This document shows, in pieces, positions 40,388-49,524 of a DNA stretch of 57,556 nucleotides. Position numbers and translations under genes: made by a program. The notes beneath the pieces were generated by a model. It had not been told where the DNA came from and made no database searches. It worked only from the letters and a program-made list of their open reading frames with translations. Each line of letters starts with the position of its first letter. Position 1 is the stretch's first letter. The stretch comes from Micrococcales bacterium 31B. Its GTDB lineage: Bacteria; Actinomycetota; Actinomycetes; Actinomycetales; Dermabacteraceae. The stretch spans positions 60,692 through 118,247 of the forward strand of contig JAFFTF010000010.1 in NCBI GenBank assembly GCA_022803075.1, written 5' to 3'.

Positions 40388-42064
40388 ATGGAATTCCTCT
40401 TGATCCTGGTCGCCGTGGGCGCCGTCGTCTGCGTGATCGCCTGGATGAACGTCTCCAAACGAGACAAACGCCTGCGCGACATGAATCTCGTGGCGCCCGT
40501 GCAGTACCAGTCGGGTACCCCGGTCGGAGTGCCGGGCCGCGCCCCCACCGCGCCCGGCATGGCACCTGGCTTGCCGCCGCAGCAATACGGCGGGCTGCCC
40601 GGTAACACGCCCTCGGTCGACACCCCCGTCGAGGACCTCATGAAGCAGGTCGACGCGCTTACCCTGCAGCTCGACGACGCCGTGAAGGCGGGGCAGCAAG
40701 AGCTCGACTTCGCGTCGGCCGAATTCGGGGACGCCGCGGTGGCCCCGTTCCAGGCCGCCGTGCAGCAGGCGCAGTCCACCGCCATGGACGCGTTCGCGCG
40801 TCGGCAGCGACTGTCGGACCTCGAGAACACGATGCCGCAGCTCGACAAGGGGCAGCGCAAGATGTTCGCACGGCAGGAGATCATCACGATCGGCAACAAC
40901 GTGTGGGGCGCCCTGCAAGCGCTCGGCCAGCAGACCGACGCGCTGCAGCAGCAGCGGGCGAGCGCGCAGGACGTTCCCGCGCAGGTCGCCAATGCGGGTC
41001 AGCAACTCGACACCGCGCAGGCCCTCGTGGCGCCCGCGGAACAGGCCCTCGTGACCCTCCACGGCACCTACGAGGCGGCCTCCCTGTCGACTATTGCCAC
41101 CAACGTCACCGAGGCCACGGCGCGCATACAGGCGGGCCGTACCGCCCTGGCGTCCGCCCAACAAACCGCCGCGACCGGTGTCGATGCGGCCCAGGCCGCT
41201 GCCAAGGCGCGCGAGGCGGGGGAGGCCGCGGCGCAGGCGAAGACCCTGCTACAGGCGGTACTGGACGCGCCGGCGGCCCTGCAGCAGGCCAAGGCCCAGT
41301 TGCCGGGCGCCCTCGCGGCCCTCGCCGACGATGCCGCCCAGGCCCGCGCCGTGCAGTCGCCCTCGCAGCCGCTCGCGATGGCGCTCGCGAAGGCCACCCA
41401 GGTGCTCGCGACGGTGCAGCCTGCGACGGGGGACCCGCTCGGTTCGATGGGCCGCGTCAACCAGGCCATGAACGACCTCGAGGCGGCGCTCACCCAGACT
41501 CGCGGGGCCGCCGACGCGCAGCAGCAGGCGGCGGGCGCCTTCGCGAACGCGAGCAGCGTGGCCGAGAGCGAGATTCGCCTGGCCCGTACGTATATAGACA
41601 CGCGGCGCGGCGGCATCGGCCCGGACGCCCGTATGGCCCTTTCCGAGGCCGAGCGCACCTTGGCGCAGGCCAGGGGTCTCGTGACGGGTGACCCGGCGCA
41701 GGCCCTGCAACTGGCAAATCAGTCGGCGGATTTTGCGCGACGGGCGCAGGCCGCGGCGCGCGAGGACGTGGGGCGTTACGGAGACCAGGATTCGCTGCAG
41801 GGCATGAATCTGGGCGGGATGTTCGGCGCCCGCGGTGACTGGCGGCGTTCGCGGGGCCCGTGGGAGAGCAACTCGGTGATGGGAGGCGTGGGCGGCGCCC
41901 TCGCCGGGCTGGCGATTGGCAGCATGTTGTCGTCGTCGATGTCGAGCCTCAATGGGTTCGATGGCGTCGACGTGGACCTGCCGGAGATTCCCGAGATCGA
42001 CCTGGGTAACGCATTCGATGGCTTGGGCGACGCGTTCGACGGCATCGGGGACATGTTCGACTGA
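40388..42064 (+). CDS. Coiled-coil membrane protein upstream of pspA (TPM-protein-like C-terminal part)
   Basis: Protein of 558 aa with one N-terminal membrane helix (about 3-20), a Pro/Gly-rich linker (about 40-75), then long Ala/Gln-rich helical coils to about 465 and a Gly/Asp-rich tail ending GNAFDGLGDAFDG. The gene beside pspA in actinobacteria usually encodes a protein with an extracytoplasmic TPM domain plus such coils. Here the coils resemble that C-terminal half while the TPM domain and signal peptide are missing. GAGG precedes the ATG by 5 nt. A role with PspA in membrane stress is inferred from position only. Confidence 0.6.
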   Translation: MEFLLILVAVGAVVCVIAWMNVSKRDKRLRDMNLVAPVQYQSGTPVGVPGRAPTAPGMAPGLPPQQYGGLPGNTPSVDTPVEDLMKQVDALTLQLDDAVKAGQQELDFASAEFGDAAVAPFQAAVQQAQSTAMDAFARRQRLSDLENTMPQLDKGQRKMFARQEIITIGNNVWGALQALGQQTDALQQQRASAQDVPAQVANAGQQLDTAQALVAPAEQALVTLHGTYEAASLSTIATNVTEATARIQAGRTALASAQQTAATGVDAAQAAAKAREAGEAAAQAKTLLQAVLDAPAALQQAKAQLPGALAALADDAAQARAVQSPSQPLAMALAKATQVLATVQPATGDPLGSMGRVNQAMNDLEAALTQTRGAADAQQQAAGAFANASSVAESEIRLARTYIDTRRGGIGPDARMALSEAERTLAQARGLVTGDPAQALQLANQSADFARRAQAAAREDVGRYGDQDSLQGMNLGGMFGARGDWRRSRGPWESNSVMGGVGGALAGLAIGSMLSSSMSSLNGFDGVDVDLPEIPEIDLGNAFDGLGDAFDGIGDMFD

Positions 42065-42310
42065 GGGTGCGGGCGCTACGCGCGGCCCGTGCGGAACTTT
42101 CGCGCCCCGCACCGCGTTGCACTCTTTACCAACGCTTGACGGGTTGGAGCGCGCTCGCCGAGGCAGTCCCGTAGGGGCCTGGCGGCGCGTTTCGGTCCAG
42201 GGGGCAATGAAGTACCCGGCTGGTCGGTTTGCAGTGTGAGCGGCGCGTCAGGCGCCGAGACGCTAGGCTGAAACCGGCTCGGCCATTCTCTAGTGAAAAG
42301 GATTCACACC

Positions 42311-43036
42311 ATGGCACAAAAGCAGTCCATCTTTGGTCGCATCGCGCAGCTGGCGAAGGCCAACATCAACGCGCTCTTGGACAATGCGGAAGATCCGCAA
42401 AAGATGATTGACCAGTTGATCCGCGACTTCACCAACAACATCGCCGAGGCGGAGTCGTCGGTGGCGCAGACGATTGGCAACCTGCGACTGCAGGAGAAAG
42501 ACCGCGACGAAGATTTGGCTGCGGCCAAGGAGTGGGGCTCGAAGGCGGCCGCGGCCAACGCGAAGGCGCAGCAGTTGCGCACCGCGGGCCAGACTGCCGA
42601 GGCCGATCGCTTCGATGGCCTCGTGCGGATCGCCCTGCAAAAGCAGATCACCGCCGAGAACGAGGCGAAGTCCGCCGAGCCGCTGATCGCCCAGCAGACT
42701 GAGGTCGTAAACCAGTTGAAGGCGGGCGTGCAGCAGATGCGCACCAAGCTCGACGACCTCAAGGGCCGTCGCGATTCCCTCGTGGCGCGCCAGAAGACCG
42801 CTTCGGCTCAGAAGCAGGTCAACGAGGCCATCGGCAACATCAACGTGCTCGATCCCACGAGTGAACTCTCGCGTTTTGAAGAGAAGATTCGCCGCGAGGA
42901 GGCCATGGTGCAGGGCCAGGCCGAGCTGCAGTCGAGTTCGATCGAGGCGCAGTTCGCTGAGCTGACCGACCCCAGTGTCGACCTCGAACTCGAGGCGCGA
43001 CTGGCCGCGCTGAAGGGCGAGGCTCCGAAGGCGTAA
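42311..43036 (+). CDS. pspA: PspA/IM30 (Vipp1) family membrane-stress protein
   Basis: Coiled-coil protein of 241 aa that assembles on damaged membranes. The N-terminal MAQKQSIFGRIAQLAKANIN, then ALLDNAEDPQKMIDQLIRD, is the PspA signature (amphipathic helix plus first coil); further long helices run to about 225. AAAGGA lies 8 nt before the ATG, and TAGGCT near 42263 may be the -10. A strong hairpin terminator follows at 43076. Confidence 0.92.
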   Translation: MAQKQSIFGRIAQLAKANINALLDNAEDPQKMIDQLIRDFTNNIAEAESSVAQTIGNLRLQEKDRDEDLAAAKEWGSKAAAANAKAQQLRTAGQTAEADRFDGLVRIALQKQITAENEAKSAEPLIAQQTEVVNQLKAGVQQMRTKLDDLKGRRDSLVARQKTASAQKQVNEAIGNINVLDPTSELSRFEEKIRREEAMVQGQAELQSSSIEAQFAELTDPSVDLELEARLAALKGEAPKA

Positions 43037-43075
43037 TTCCGCGTGCGCGGCGGCGGGTCCGCTGGCACCGGGGGA

Positions 43076-43106
43076 GACGGGGCGTGGCCGCTGGCCGCGC
43101 CCCGTC
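43076..43106 (+). terminator. Strong GC hairpin after pspA
   Basis: GACGGGGCGTGGCC, loop GCT, GGCCGCGCCCCGTC forms a 14-bp stem with one T-G pair. It is followed by TGATTTGTG, with only a weak T tract. A 13-bp direct repeat (TGATTTGTGCCGC, twice) follows at about 43107-43132. Confidence 0.65.
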
Positions 43107-43581
43107 TGATTTGTGCCGCTGATTTGTGCCGCTGTTAGGTGCCACTGTAATGTGCCACGCCTCGTGAGCGGCCCGCCCACCTGCGGCAATGAGGCGAAAT
43201 GGGGGTGCCGTGGGGTACAGCGTCAGCTCGGGTGAGTTGAGTGCATGTCTCACGGTTTACCTATGAGATACTTGCCAGTGAATGAGGAACCCGCACATCG
43301 GTTCTGCATTCACTCGCAGTTTTGCATGTGCGACAGTTCGATCGCGTGCGGCCCGACAATTTGTCAACCACAGTCACTCGTGGGGCCAGCGCAAGAACTC
43401 CAACACATAAACACAGATGTATCCCGCGGTGCCAGAAGGCTGTGCACGCGGTGATTCACCAGTGTCGCTGCGCCCCTTGCGAGGCGCGCGAACTGTTCCA
43501 TGGACTTCCGTCGCTAGACGACGAATACTTGCCCGCGGCCGATGGTGTGCTCGAGCTCAGGGCGCTAGGAGATGCAGCCCT
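43107..43581 (+). other. Long intergenic region/leader of rne
   Basis: About 475 bp without a convincing gene between the pspA terminator and the RNase E start. It is less GC-rich than its surroundings around 43250-43400 and probably contains the rne promoter and a long 5' untranslated region. RNase E messages often carry a long leader for autoregulation. No riboswitch family or clear -35/-10 pair was recognised. Confidence 0.4.
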
Positions 43582-46500
43582 ATGGCTGAGAACTTTGACG
43601 AACCTACTCACGTTGAATCCCACCCAGAAAACGCGGGTTCCCCCGAGACCGGCACCCCCCGACGTCGCGCCCGCCGCGCCGCTTCGCGCCCCGCAGGTGC
43701 TCCCACGGGCCTCGCCCCCGTCACGTTGACGGCGACGCCCGCCGCGACGACCACGGCCGGCACGGCCACTGCCGAGGTTGCCGACGGCAACCCGGCGGCA
43801 CCCGCCGAGGTAGCGGACGCTCCGGTGCCCGCAGAATCGTCCGCCCCCAAGCGCCGCCAACCGCGTCGCGCGACCCGCGCCGTCGAGGCTCCCTCGCTGG
43901 CGACCGAGCCCGTCGCCGCAGTCGTCGAAACCGTCGGCGGTGGCGCGATGGTGATCGCGGACGTGACACCCGTGCGCAAGCGACGCAATCGCCTGCGTGG
44001 CGAGTCGGCGCCCGAGGCAAGCACAAGCGAGTTGGAGGCCCCGGAGGGCGAATCCGCCGCGAGTGAAGGTGCCACCGTAACGTTGGCCGACGACGCGCCC
44101 CCCGCGCGTCGTACTCGCCGCCGCAGCCGCACCAGCGAGGCCGAGACCGCTCCCAAGGTGGAGACCGCGCCCGAGGTGGAGCCCGCGAGTGAGGAAGACG
44201 CGGCCAGCGAAAAAGACGCCGAAGATGAGGCAGACGCAGCCGGCCAGCCAGACGCAGCCGACCAGACAGACCAGCCCAGCGACGAGCGCGGCGCACGCAC
44301 GCGCCGCCACGGTGGCGCTGGCGGTCGCGGCCGCAACATCGCCTCGCTCGCCGAGAAGCTGGGCACCTCGCCCGAAGACGACGGCAGCGACTCCGCAGCC
44401 GACACCGACGATGATGCCGCGGGCGCGGATGACTCTCGTGACACTGCGTCGGCAGCAGACGCGCCCGCCGACACCCGCTCGCGTCGCGGCGGCCACCGCG
44501 GCCGCGTCGCAGACGCCCAGCGCGTGCTGGTGGATGACATTTTTGACCTGTTCTCCGCGAACGACATTGCGGGCAGCGACGACGACGAGGAGGACGACTC
44601 CACGGCGAGCGACGCCCTCGCAGACCTCAGCGATTCCCTGTTTCAGGAGGCCCGCCCCGTGCGTCGCCGGTCGCGGTTCGGTGCCGCCGACGTCGTGACA
44701 GGCAACAAGAGTGACCGTGGCGACCGCGACCAGGCGGCGCGCGAAGATGGCGAAGACGGCGAAGACACCGAGTTCGACGCCGCCGGCGACGATGATGCCG
44801 AAGATTCGAACTCGCGCCGCCGCCGCCGGCGGGGCGGCCGTGGCCGCCGCGGCCGCTTGCGCGACGACGACACCGATGACGCAGGTGAAGAGGGCGACGC
44901 AACCGAGGGGGCCGACGGGGCGTCCGAGGATGCTACCGACGACGAAGGCGCCGACGGCTCGACGCGCCGTCGCCGCCGTCGCCGCCGCGCGACCAGTTCG
45001 GATGCGGTCGAGCTCAGCCCCGATGATCCGCCGAACACGGTAGTGCGCGTGCGCTCGCCCCGCAACGATGAAGTGCGCGCCCTGAAGGGTTCGACGCGCC
45101 TCGAAGCGAAGAAGCAGCGCCGCCGCGAGGGTCGCGACGCGAGCCGCCGCAAGCAGATCATTACCGAGGCCGAGTTCCTGGCGCGCCGCGAATCGGTCGA
45201 GCGCACCATGGTGATCCGCGAGCGTTCGGGTCGCACTCAGGTGGCCGTGCTCGAAGACGGCGTGCTCGTCGAACATTATGTGGCGCGCAAGACGCAGACC
45301 TCGATGGTGGGCAACGTGTACCTCGGCAAGGTGCAGAACGTGCTGCCGAGCATGGAGGCCGCGTTTGTCGACATCGGCCGCGGTCGCAACGCCGTGCTGT
45401 ACGCGGGCGAAGTGAACTGGGACGCCGCGGGCCTCGAGGGCCAGCCGCGTCGCATCGAGTCTGCTCTCAAGCCCGGCGACGCCGTACTCGTGCAGGTCAC
45501 GAAAGACCCGATCGGCCACAAGGGCGCCCGCCTGACCAGCCAGGTGTCGCTGCCCGGCCGGTTCATCGTGCTGGTGCCCGGCGGCAGTATGACCGGCATC
45601 AGCCGCAAACTGCCCGACGTGGAGCGCAGCCGCCTCAAGAAGATTTTGAAGTCTGTGATGCCCTCCGACATGGGCGTCATCGTGCGCACGGCGGCCGAGG
45701 GCGCGAGCGAAGAAGAGCTCGTGCGCGACGTGGAACGCCTCACCCAGCAGTGGGACGACATTCAGGCCGCCAACAAGAAGCAGAGCGCTCCCGCCGCGCT
45801 CTCGCGCGAACCCGATCTCGCGATCAAGGTCGTGCGCGACGTGTTCAACGAAGACTTCTCGTCGATGTCCATTCAGGGCGGCGGGGCGTTCGACTCGATC
45901 TATGGCTACCTCGAATCCGTGGCGCCCGAACTGGCGACCCGGGTGGAGCAGTACACGGCCGACGGCGATGTCTTTGCCGAGTTCCGGGTGGACGAGCAGC
46001 TGCATAAGGCGCTCGACCGCAACGTGTTCCTGCCGAGCGGCGGCTCACTCGTGATCGACCGCACCGAGGCCATGACCGTGGTCGACGTCAACACCGGCAA
46101 GTTCACGGGCAGCGGCGGCACCCTCGAGGAGACCGTCACCAAGAACAATCTGGAGGCTGCCGAGGAGATCGTTCGCCAACTCCGCCTGCGCGACATCGGC
46201 GGCATCATCGTGGTCGACTTCATCGACATGGTGCTCGAGTCGAACCGTGACCTCGTGCTGCGCCGCCTCGTCGAATGCCTCTCGCGTGACCGCACGCGTC
46301 ACCAGGTGGCCGAGATGACGAGTCTTGGCCTCGTGCAGATGACCCGCAAACGAGTCGGCGAGGGCCTGCTCGAGGTGTTCAGCGAGAGCTGTTCGCACTG
46401 CAACGGGCGCGGCCTCGTGATGCATAGCGAGCCGGTCGAGGGCAACCATCAGACCCACGAGATCGCGGGCTACGCCAATTCTTCGCGTGCCGAGCGCGGG

Positions 46501-46785
46501 GGAGACCGGTCGGAGCGTCGTGGACGCCGCCGGGGTGGCGCGGGCGGCGAGCGCGGCGGCGAACGCACCGAGGGCGCCGCGGGTACGTCGGGCCGCGGCA
46601 AGGACCGCGGGGAACGTGCCAACCCGGAGCCCGAGGCGTCCGGCCATGACGGCGTAGCCGTCTTGAGCGACGAGGCGCGCACCAAGGCCAAGGCCACCAT
46701 CGCGTCGATTGCCGCGGCGGCCGCGCACGCGCACGAGCATGAAGACCACGCGGCTGACTCCGCACCCGCAGAGGGCAAAGAGTAA
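43582..46785 (+). CDS. rne: Ribonuclease E/G family endoribonuclease
   Basis: Endoribonuclease of 1067 aa for mRNA decay and rRNA processing. A long disordered N-terminal region (about 1-520), alternating Ala/Asp/Glu stretches with Arg-rich patches (RRRRRGGRGRRGR), precedes the catalytic core. The core has an S1 domain (from about 570, VGNVYLGKVQNVLPSMEAAF), the DNase-I-like subdomain with VVDVNTGKFTG (about 832) and VVDFIDM (about 878), and the Zn-link Cys pair SCSHC (about 936). A basic Gly/Arg-rich C-terminus follows. AGGAG precedes the ATG by 10 nt. The disordered N-terminal arm is an actinobacterial trait. Confidence 0.95.
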   Translation: MAENFDEPTHVESHPENAGSPETGTPRRRARRAASRPAGAPTGLAPVTLTATPAATTTAGTATAEVADGNPAAPAEVADAPVPAESSAPKRRQPRRATRAVEAPSLATEPVAAVVETVGGGAMVIADVTPVRKRRNRLRGESAPEASTSELEAPEGESAASEGATVTLADDAPPARRTRRRSRTSEAETAPKVETAPEVEPASEEDAASEKDAEDEADAAGQPDAADQTDQPSDERGARTRRHGGAGGRGRNIASLAEKLGTSPEDDGSDSAADTDDDAAGADDSRDTASAADAPADTRSRRGGHRGRVADAQRVLVDDIFDLFSANDIAGSDDDEEDDSTASDALADLSDSLFQEARPVRRRSRFGAADVVTGNKSDRGDRDQAAREDGEDGEDTEFDAAGDDDAEDSNSRRRRRRGGRGRRGRLRDDDTDDAGEEGDATEGADGASEDATDDEGADGSTRRRRRRRRATSSDAVELSPDDPPNTVVRVRSPRNDEVRALKGSTRLEAKKQRRREGRDASRRKQIITEAEFLARRESVERTMVIRERSGRTQVAVLEDGVLVEHYVARKTQTSMVGNVYLGKVQNVLPSMEAAFVDIGRGRNAVLYAGEVNWDAAGLEGQPRRIESALKPGDAVLVQVTKDPIGHKGARLTSQVSLPGRFIVLVPGGSMTGISRKLPDVERSRLKKILKSVMPSDMGVIVRTAAEGASEEELVRDVERLTQQWDDIQAANKKQSAPAALSREPDLAIKVVRDVFNEDFSSMSIQGGGAFDSIYGYLESVAPELATRVEQYTADGDVFAEFRVDEQLHKALDRNVFLPSGGSLVIDRTEAMTVVDVNTGKFTGSGGTLEETVTKNNLEAAEEIVRQLRLRDIGGIIVVDFIDMVLESNRDLVLRRLVECLSRDRTRHQVAEMTSLGLVQMTRKRVGEGLLEVFSESCSHCNGRGLVMHSEPVEGNHQTHEIAGYANSSRAERGGDRSERRGRRRGGAGGERGGERTEGAAGTSGRGKDRGERANPEPEASGHDGVAVLSDEARTKAKATIASIAAAAAHAHEHEDHAADSAPAEGKE

Positions 46786-46797
46786 TCAGTCACAATC

Positions 46798-46834
46798 GCG
46801 GCGTAAACCCCTGCTACATGGGGGTTTACGCCGC
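46798..46834 (+). terminator. Long perfect hairpin after rne
   Basis: GCGGCGTAAACCCC and GGGGTTTACGCCGC form a 14-bp perfect stem around an 8-nt loop, 12 bp after the rne stop. There is no T-run afterwards (AAAACG follows), so it may stabilise the 3' end or act with other factors. Confidence 0.6.
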
Positions 46835-46852
46835 AAAACGCCCTCGACCCAT

Positions 46853-46881
46853 TTGATTTTGGGCCGAGATGTCCCTACCCT
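46853..46881 (+). promoter_or_regulatory. Sigma70-type promoter for rplU-rpmA
   Basis: -35 TTGATT (46853-46858), a 17-bp spacer and -10 TACCCT (46876-46881). The predicted start is near 46888, giving a leader of about 240 nt before rplU. Confidence 0.5.
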
Positions 46882-46890
46882 TGTTGAGTG

Positions 46891-46915
46891 GCGCGCGACC
46901 GTTGCGCGCTTCTTT
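46891..46915 (+). promoter_or_regulatory. Hairpin with T-rich tail at the start of the rplU leader
   Basis: GCGCGC, loop GACCGTT, GCGCGC is followed by TTCTTTA, a few bases after the predicted transcription start. It is a small terminator-like element, possibly an attenuator. The remaining 210 nt of the leader to 47128 show no recognised family. Confidence 0.35.
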
Positions 46916-47128
46916 ATGCCTATTCAAAGTCGCTGTTGCAGGTGTCGTCCGGTTTCGGGCCAGTGCATCGTAGGTGCAGCTTTGAGAACCGTTGAGGTCT
47001 GGTCGTGTGTGTTCCGCAAGGGAACGCGTGGCTTGATTGGGCCACTGTGCAGCCACATGACGTTGGCGCCACACGCACACAGCGCGAGCGGCTGAGGGCA
47101 TAGTTCAGATCTAGAGAGTGAGCAAACC

Positions 47129-47437
47129 GTGGTTTACGCGATTGTCCGCGCAGGTGGGCGCCAGGAGAAGGTTTCCGAGGGAAGCACGCTGGTCATCAAC
47201 CGAGTGAGCGGCAATGTGGGAGACTCCGTCGACTTCGAAGCAGTGCTTCTGGTTGACGGTGACAAGATCACCACCGACCCCAGCGAACTTGCCAAGGTGA
47301 AGGTCTCGGCCGAAATCATCAAAGATGAAAAGGGCCCCAAGATCACCATCTTGAAGTTCAAGAACAAGACTGGCTACCGCAAGCGCCAGGGTCACCGTCA
47401 GAAGTTGACCCGCCTCAAGGTCACCAGCATTAAGTAA
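47129..47437 (+). CDS. rplU: 50S ribosomal protein L21
   Basis: L21 of 102 aa: [20 protein letters not shown] at the N-terminus, [20 protein letters not shown] and the C-terminal TRLKVTSI are family signatures. The start is GTG 47129, with GAGTGAG upstream. It is first in the rplU-rpmA unit, 53 bp before rpmA, the universal order ahead of obgE. Confidence 0.96.
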   Translation: MVYAIVRAGGRQEKVSEGSTLVINRVSGNVGDSVDFEAVLLVDGDKITTDPSELAKVKVSAEIIKDEKGPKITILKFKNKTGYRKRQGHRQKLTRLKVTSIK

Positions 47438-47490
47438 TCTTTGGCCGCTGCTTGCGGCGAAGCACGAAACTACTATTCAAGGTTGTCGAC

Positions 47491-47748
47491 ATGGCACATA
47501 AAAAGGGCGCAAGCTCATCCAAGAACGGTCGCGACTCGAACGCTCAGCGCCTTGGCGTGAAGCGTTTCGGCGGCGAGGTTGTGAAGGCTGGCGAAATCAT
47601 CATCCGTCAGCGCGGCACGTCGTGGCACCCCGGTGCCAACGTTGGCCGTGGCAAGGACGACACGCTGTTCGCCCTGGCCGCAGGCAGCGTTGAGTTTGGC
47701 CGCAGCCGCGACCGCCGCGTGATCAACGTGGTTGCAGCAGCCGAATAA
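47491..47748 (+). CDS. rpmA: 50S ribosomal protein L27
   Basis: L27 of 85 aa, [20 protein letters not shown], then [20 protein letters not shown] and the [17 protein letters not shown] signature. The N-terminus has no Firmicutes-type cleavable extension. AAGG lies 9 nt before the ATG at 47491. A terminator follows at 47765. Confidence 0.97.
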   Translation: MAHKKGASSSKNGRDSNAQRLGVKRFGGEVVKAGEIIIRQRGTSWHPGANVGRGKDDTLFALAAGSVEFGRSRDRRVINVVAAAE

Positions 47749-47764
47749 TCGATTCGACATGGTG

Positions 47765-47791
47765 AAGGCGAGCCGCCCTGCGGTTCGCCTT
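47765..47791 (+). terminator. Terminator after rpmA
   Basis: AAGGCGAGCCGC, loop CCT, GCGGTTCGCCTT (12-bp stem, one G-T) is followed by CCTGTGTTTG. It separates the ribosomal genes from obgE. Confidence 0.7.
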
Positions 47792-47964
47792 CCTGTGTTT
47801 GTAGCGGGTACGGCCGGGTTCTCGGCCACCGCACCACCGGGCCCGCGGGGCCAGGGGGGACGCGCGTCCCCAACTTTCCGGGTCATCCCTGTGGTCCGGG
47901 CACGGAGGCGGGGCGCCGGGCGCCCCGGGGGCCGCACAGCGGCCGCAGCAGAAGAGGAATAAGC

Positions 47965-49485
47965 GTGGCAACATTTGTTGATCGAGTCGTCCTGCATGTG
48001 GCGGGCGGCAACGGCGGAAATGGCTGCGCGTCCATCCGGCGTGAGAAATTCAAGCCCCTCGCCGGCCCGGACGGGGCCGACGGTGGCGACGGCGGTGACG
48101 TGATCCTCGAGGTCGACCCCAACACCACGACGCTGCTGAACTATCACCGCAGCCCACACCGCCGCGCCGGGCACGGAGACTTCGGCAAGGGCGACTACCG
48201 TAACGGTGAGAAAGGCGAAGACGTCATCTTGCCCGTGCCCGAGGGCACCGTGGTGAAGGACGCCGACGGCACCGTGCTGATCGACCTGATCGGCGCGGGC
48301 ACCCGCTACATTGCCGCGCACGGCGGCAAGGGCGGCCTCGGCAACATGTCGCTCGCGACGAGCAAGCGCAAGGCCCCCGGCTTCGCCCTGCTCGGCGAAG
48401 AGGGCGAGCAGCGCGACCTCGTGCTCGAACTGAAGTCAATGGCCGACGTGGCGCTCGTCGGCTACCCCTCGGCGGGCAAGTCGTCGCTGATCGCCGCGAT
48501 GTCCGCGGCCCGCCCGAAGATCGCCGACTACCCGTTCACCACCCTCGTGCCGAACCTCGGCGTCGTGCAGGCGGGCGACGAGCGGTTCACGATGGCCGAT
48601 GTGCCGGGTCTGATTCCCGGTGCGAGCGAAGGCAAGGGCCTCGGCCACGAGTTCTTGCGGCACATCGAGCGGTGCTCCGTGATCGCGCACGTGCTCGACT
48701 GCGCCTCGCTCGAATCGGACCGCGACCCCATCAGCGATTTCGCCGTGATTCACGCCGAGCTCGCCGAGTACGCCGCCGAGCTCACGCCCGAGCCGGGCCG
48801 CGTGCCGCTCATGGAGCGGCCCTACGTCGTGCTGCTCAACAAGACCGACGTGCCGGACGGCGAGGAGATGGCCGACCTGGTGCGCGAGCATTTCACCGAG
48901 CGTGGCGTGCAGGTGTTCGAGGTCAGCGCCGTGAGCCACAAGGGCCTGCGCGAGCTCAGCTTCGCGCTGGCCAAGATTGTTGCGGAGGAACGTGCGAACG
49001 CCCCCGCCCCCCAGCCCGCGGTGCCGGTCGTGCCGGTGCGCACGCGCGCGTCCAACGACCCGGGATTCACGATCTCGCGCGAGGAGACCGACGAGGGCGA
49101 ATCGGGTGTGCTGTACCGCGTTCGCGGCGAGAAGCCCGTGCGCTGGGTCAAGCAGACCGACTTCAACAATGACGAGGCCGTGGGCTATCTTGCCGACCGT
49201 TTCACCAACCTTGGCGTGGAGCAGGCGCTGTTCAAGGCCGGAGCGGTGGAAGGCTCGATGGTCGTGATCGGCGACGGCCCCAACGCCGTGGTGTTCGACT
49301 GGGAGCCGACGATGGTAGGCGGCGCTGAATTGCTCGGCGGCCGCGGCACCGATGGCCGCCTCGACGACAACCATCGACCCACGCGTCAAGAGAAGCGCGA
49401 TGAGAAGGCCTCCAAGACCGAGGCTCGACTCAAGACGCTCGCCGAGATGGACAAGGAACGCCGCGCCGGTAAGTGGACCCAGTAG
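47965..49485 (+). CDS. obgE: Obg-family GTPase (ObgE/CgtA)
   Basis: Ribosome-associated GTPase of 506 aa. It has a Gly-rich Obg fold (1-158), a G domain with P-loop GYPSAGKSS (166-174), DVPG (211-214) and NKTD, and a C-terminal OCT domain (about 355-430, [12 protein letters not shown]-like segment). A charged tail ends RRAGKWTQ. Start GTG 47965 has AGAGGAA upstream. The 170 bp before it contain the rpmA terminator and a second GC hairpin (GGGGCGCC/GCGCCCC near 47910) but no clear promoter. Confidence 0.95.
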   Translation: MATFVDRVVLHVAGGNGGNGCASIRREKFKPLAGPDGADGGDGGDVILEVDPNTTTLLNYHRSPHRRAGHGDFGKGDYRNGEKGEDVILPVPEGTVVKDADGTVLIDLIGAGTRYIAAHGGKGGLGNMSLATSKRKAPGFALLGEEGEQRDLVLELKSMADVALVGYPSAGKSSLIAAMSAARPKIADYPFTTLVPNLGVVQAGDERFTMADVPGLIPGASEGKGLGHEFLRHIERCSVIAHVLDCASLESDRDPISDFAVIHAELAEYAAELTPEPGRVPLMERPYVVLLNKTDVPDGEEMADLVREHFTERGVQVFEVSAVSHKGLRELSFALAKIVAEERANAPAPQPAVPVVPVRTRASNDPGFTISREETDEGESGVLYRVRGEKPVRWVKQTDFNNDEAVGYLADRFTNLGVEQALFKAGAVEGSMVVIGDGPNAVVFDWEPTMVGGAELLGGRGTDGRLDDNHRPTRQEKRDEKASKTEARLKTLAEMDKERRAGKWTQ

Positions 49486-49524
49486 GTCTTGGCGCGGCAG
49501 GTCACTAAGCAGCAAAGGATTCGC

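Noticed and set aside
43456-46005. A long open frame (about 850 codons) antisense to rne
   Set aside because: GC-rich codon bias on the sense strand suppresses stops on the opposite strand. The antisense product is Ala/Val/Gly filler with no domain, and rne is unmistakable.
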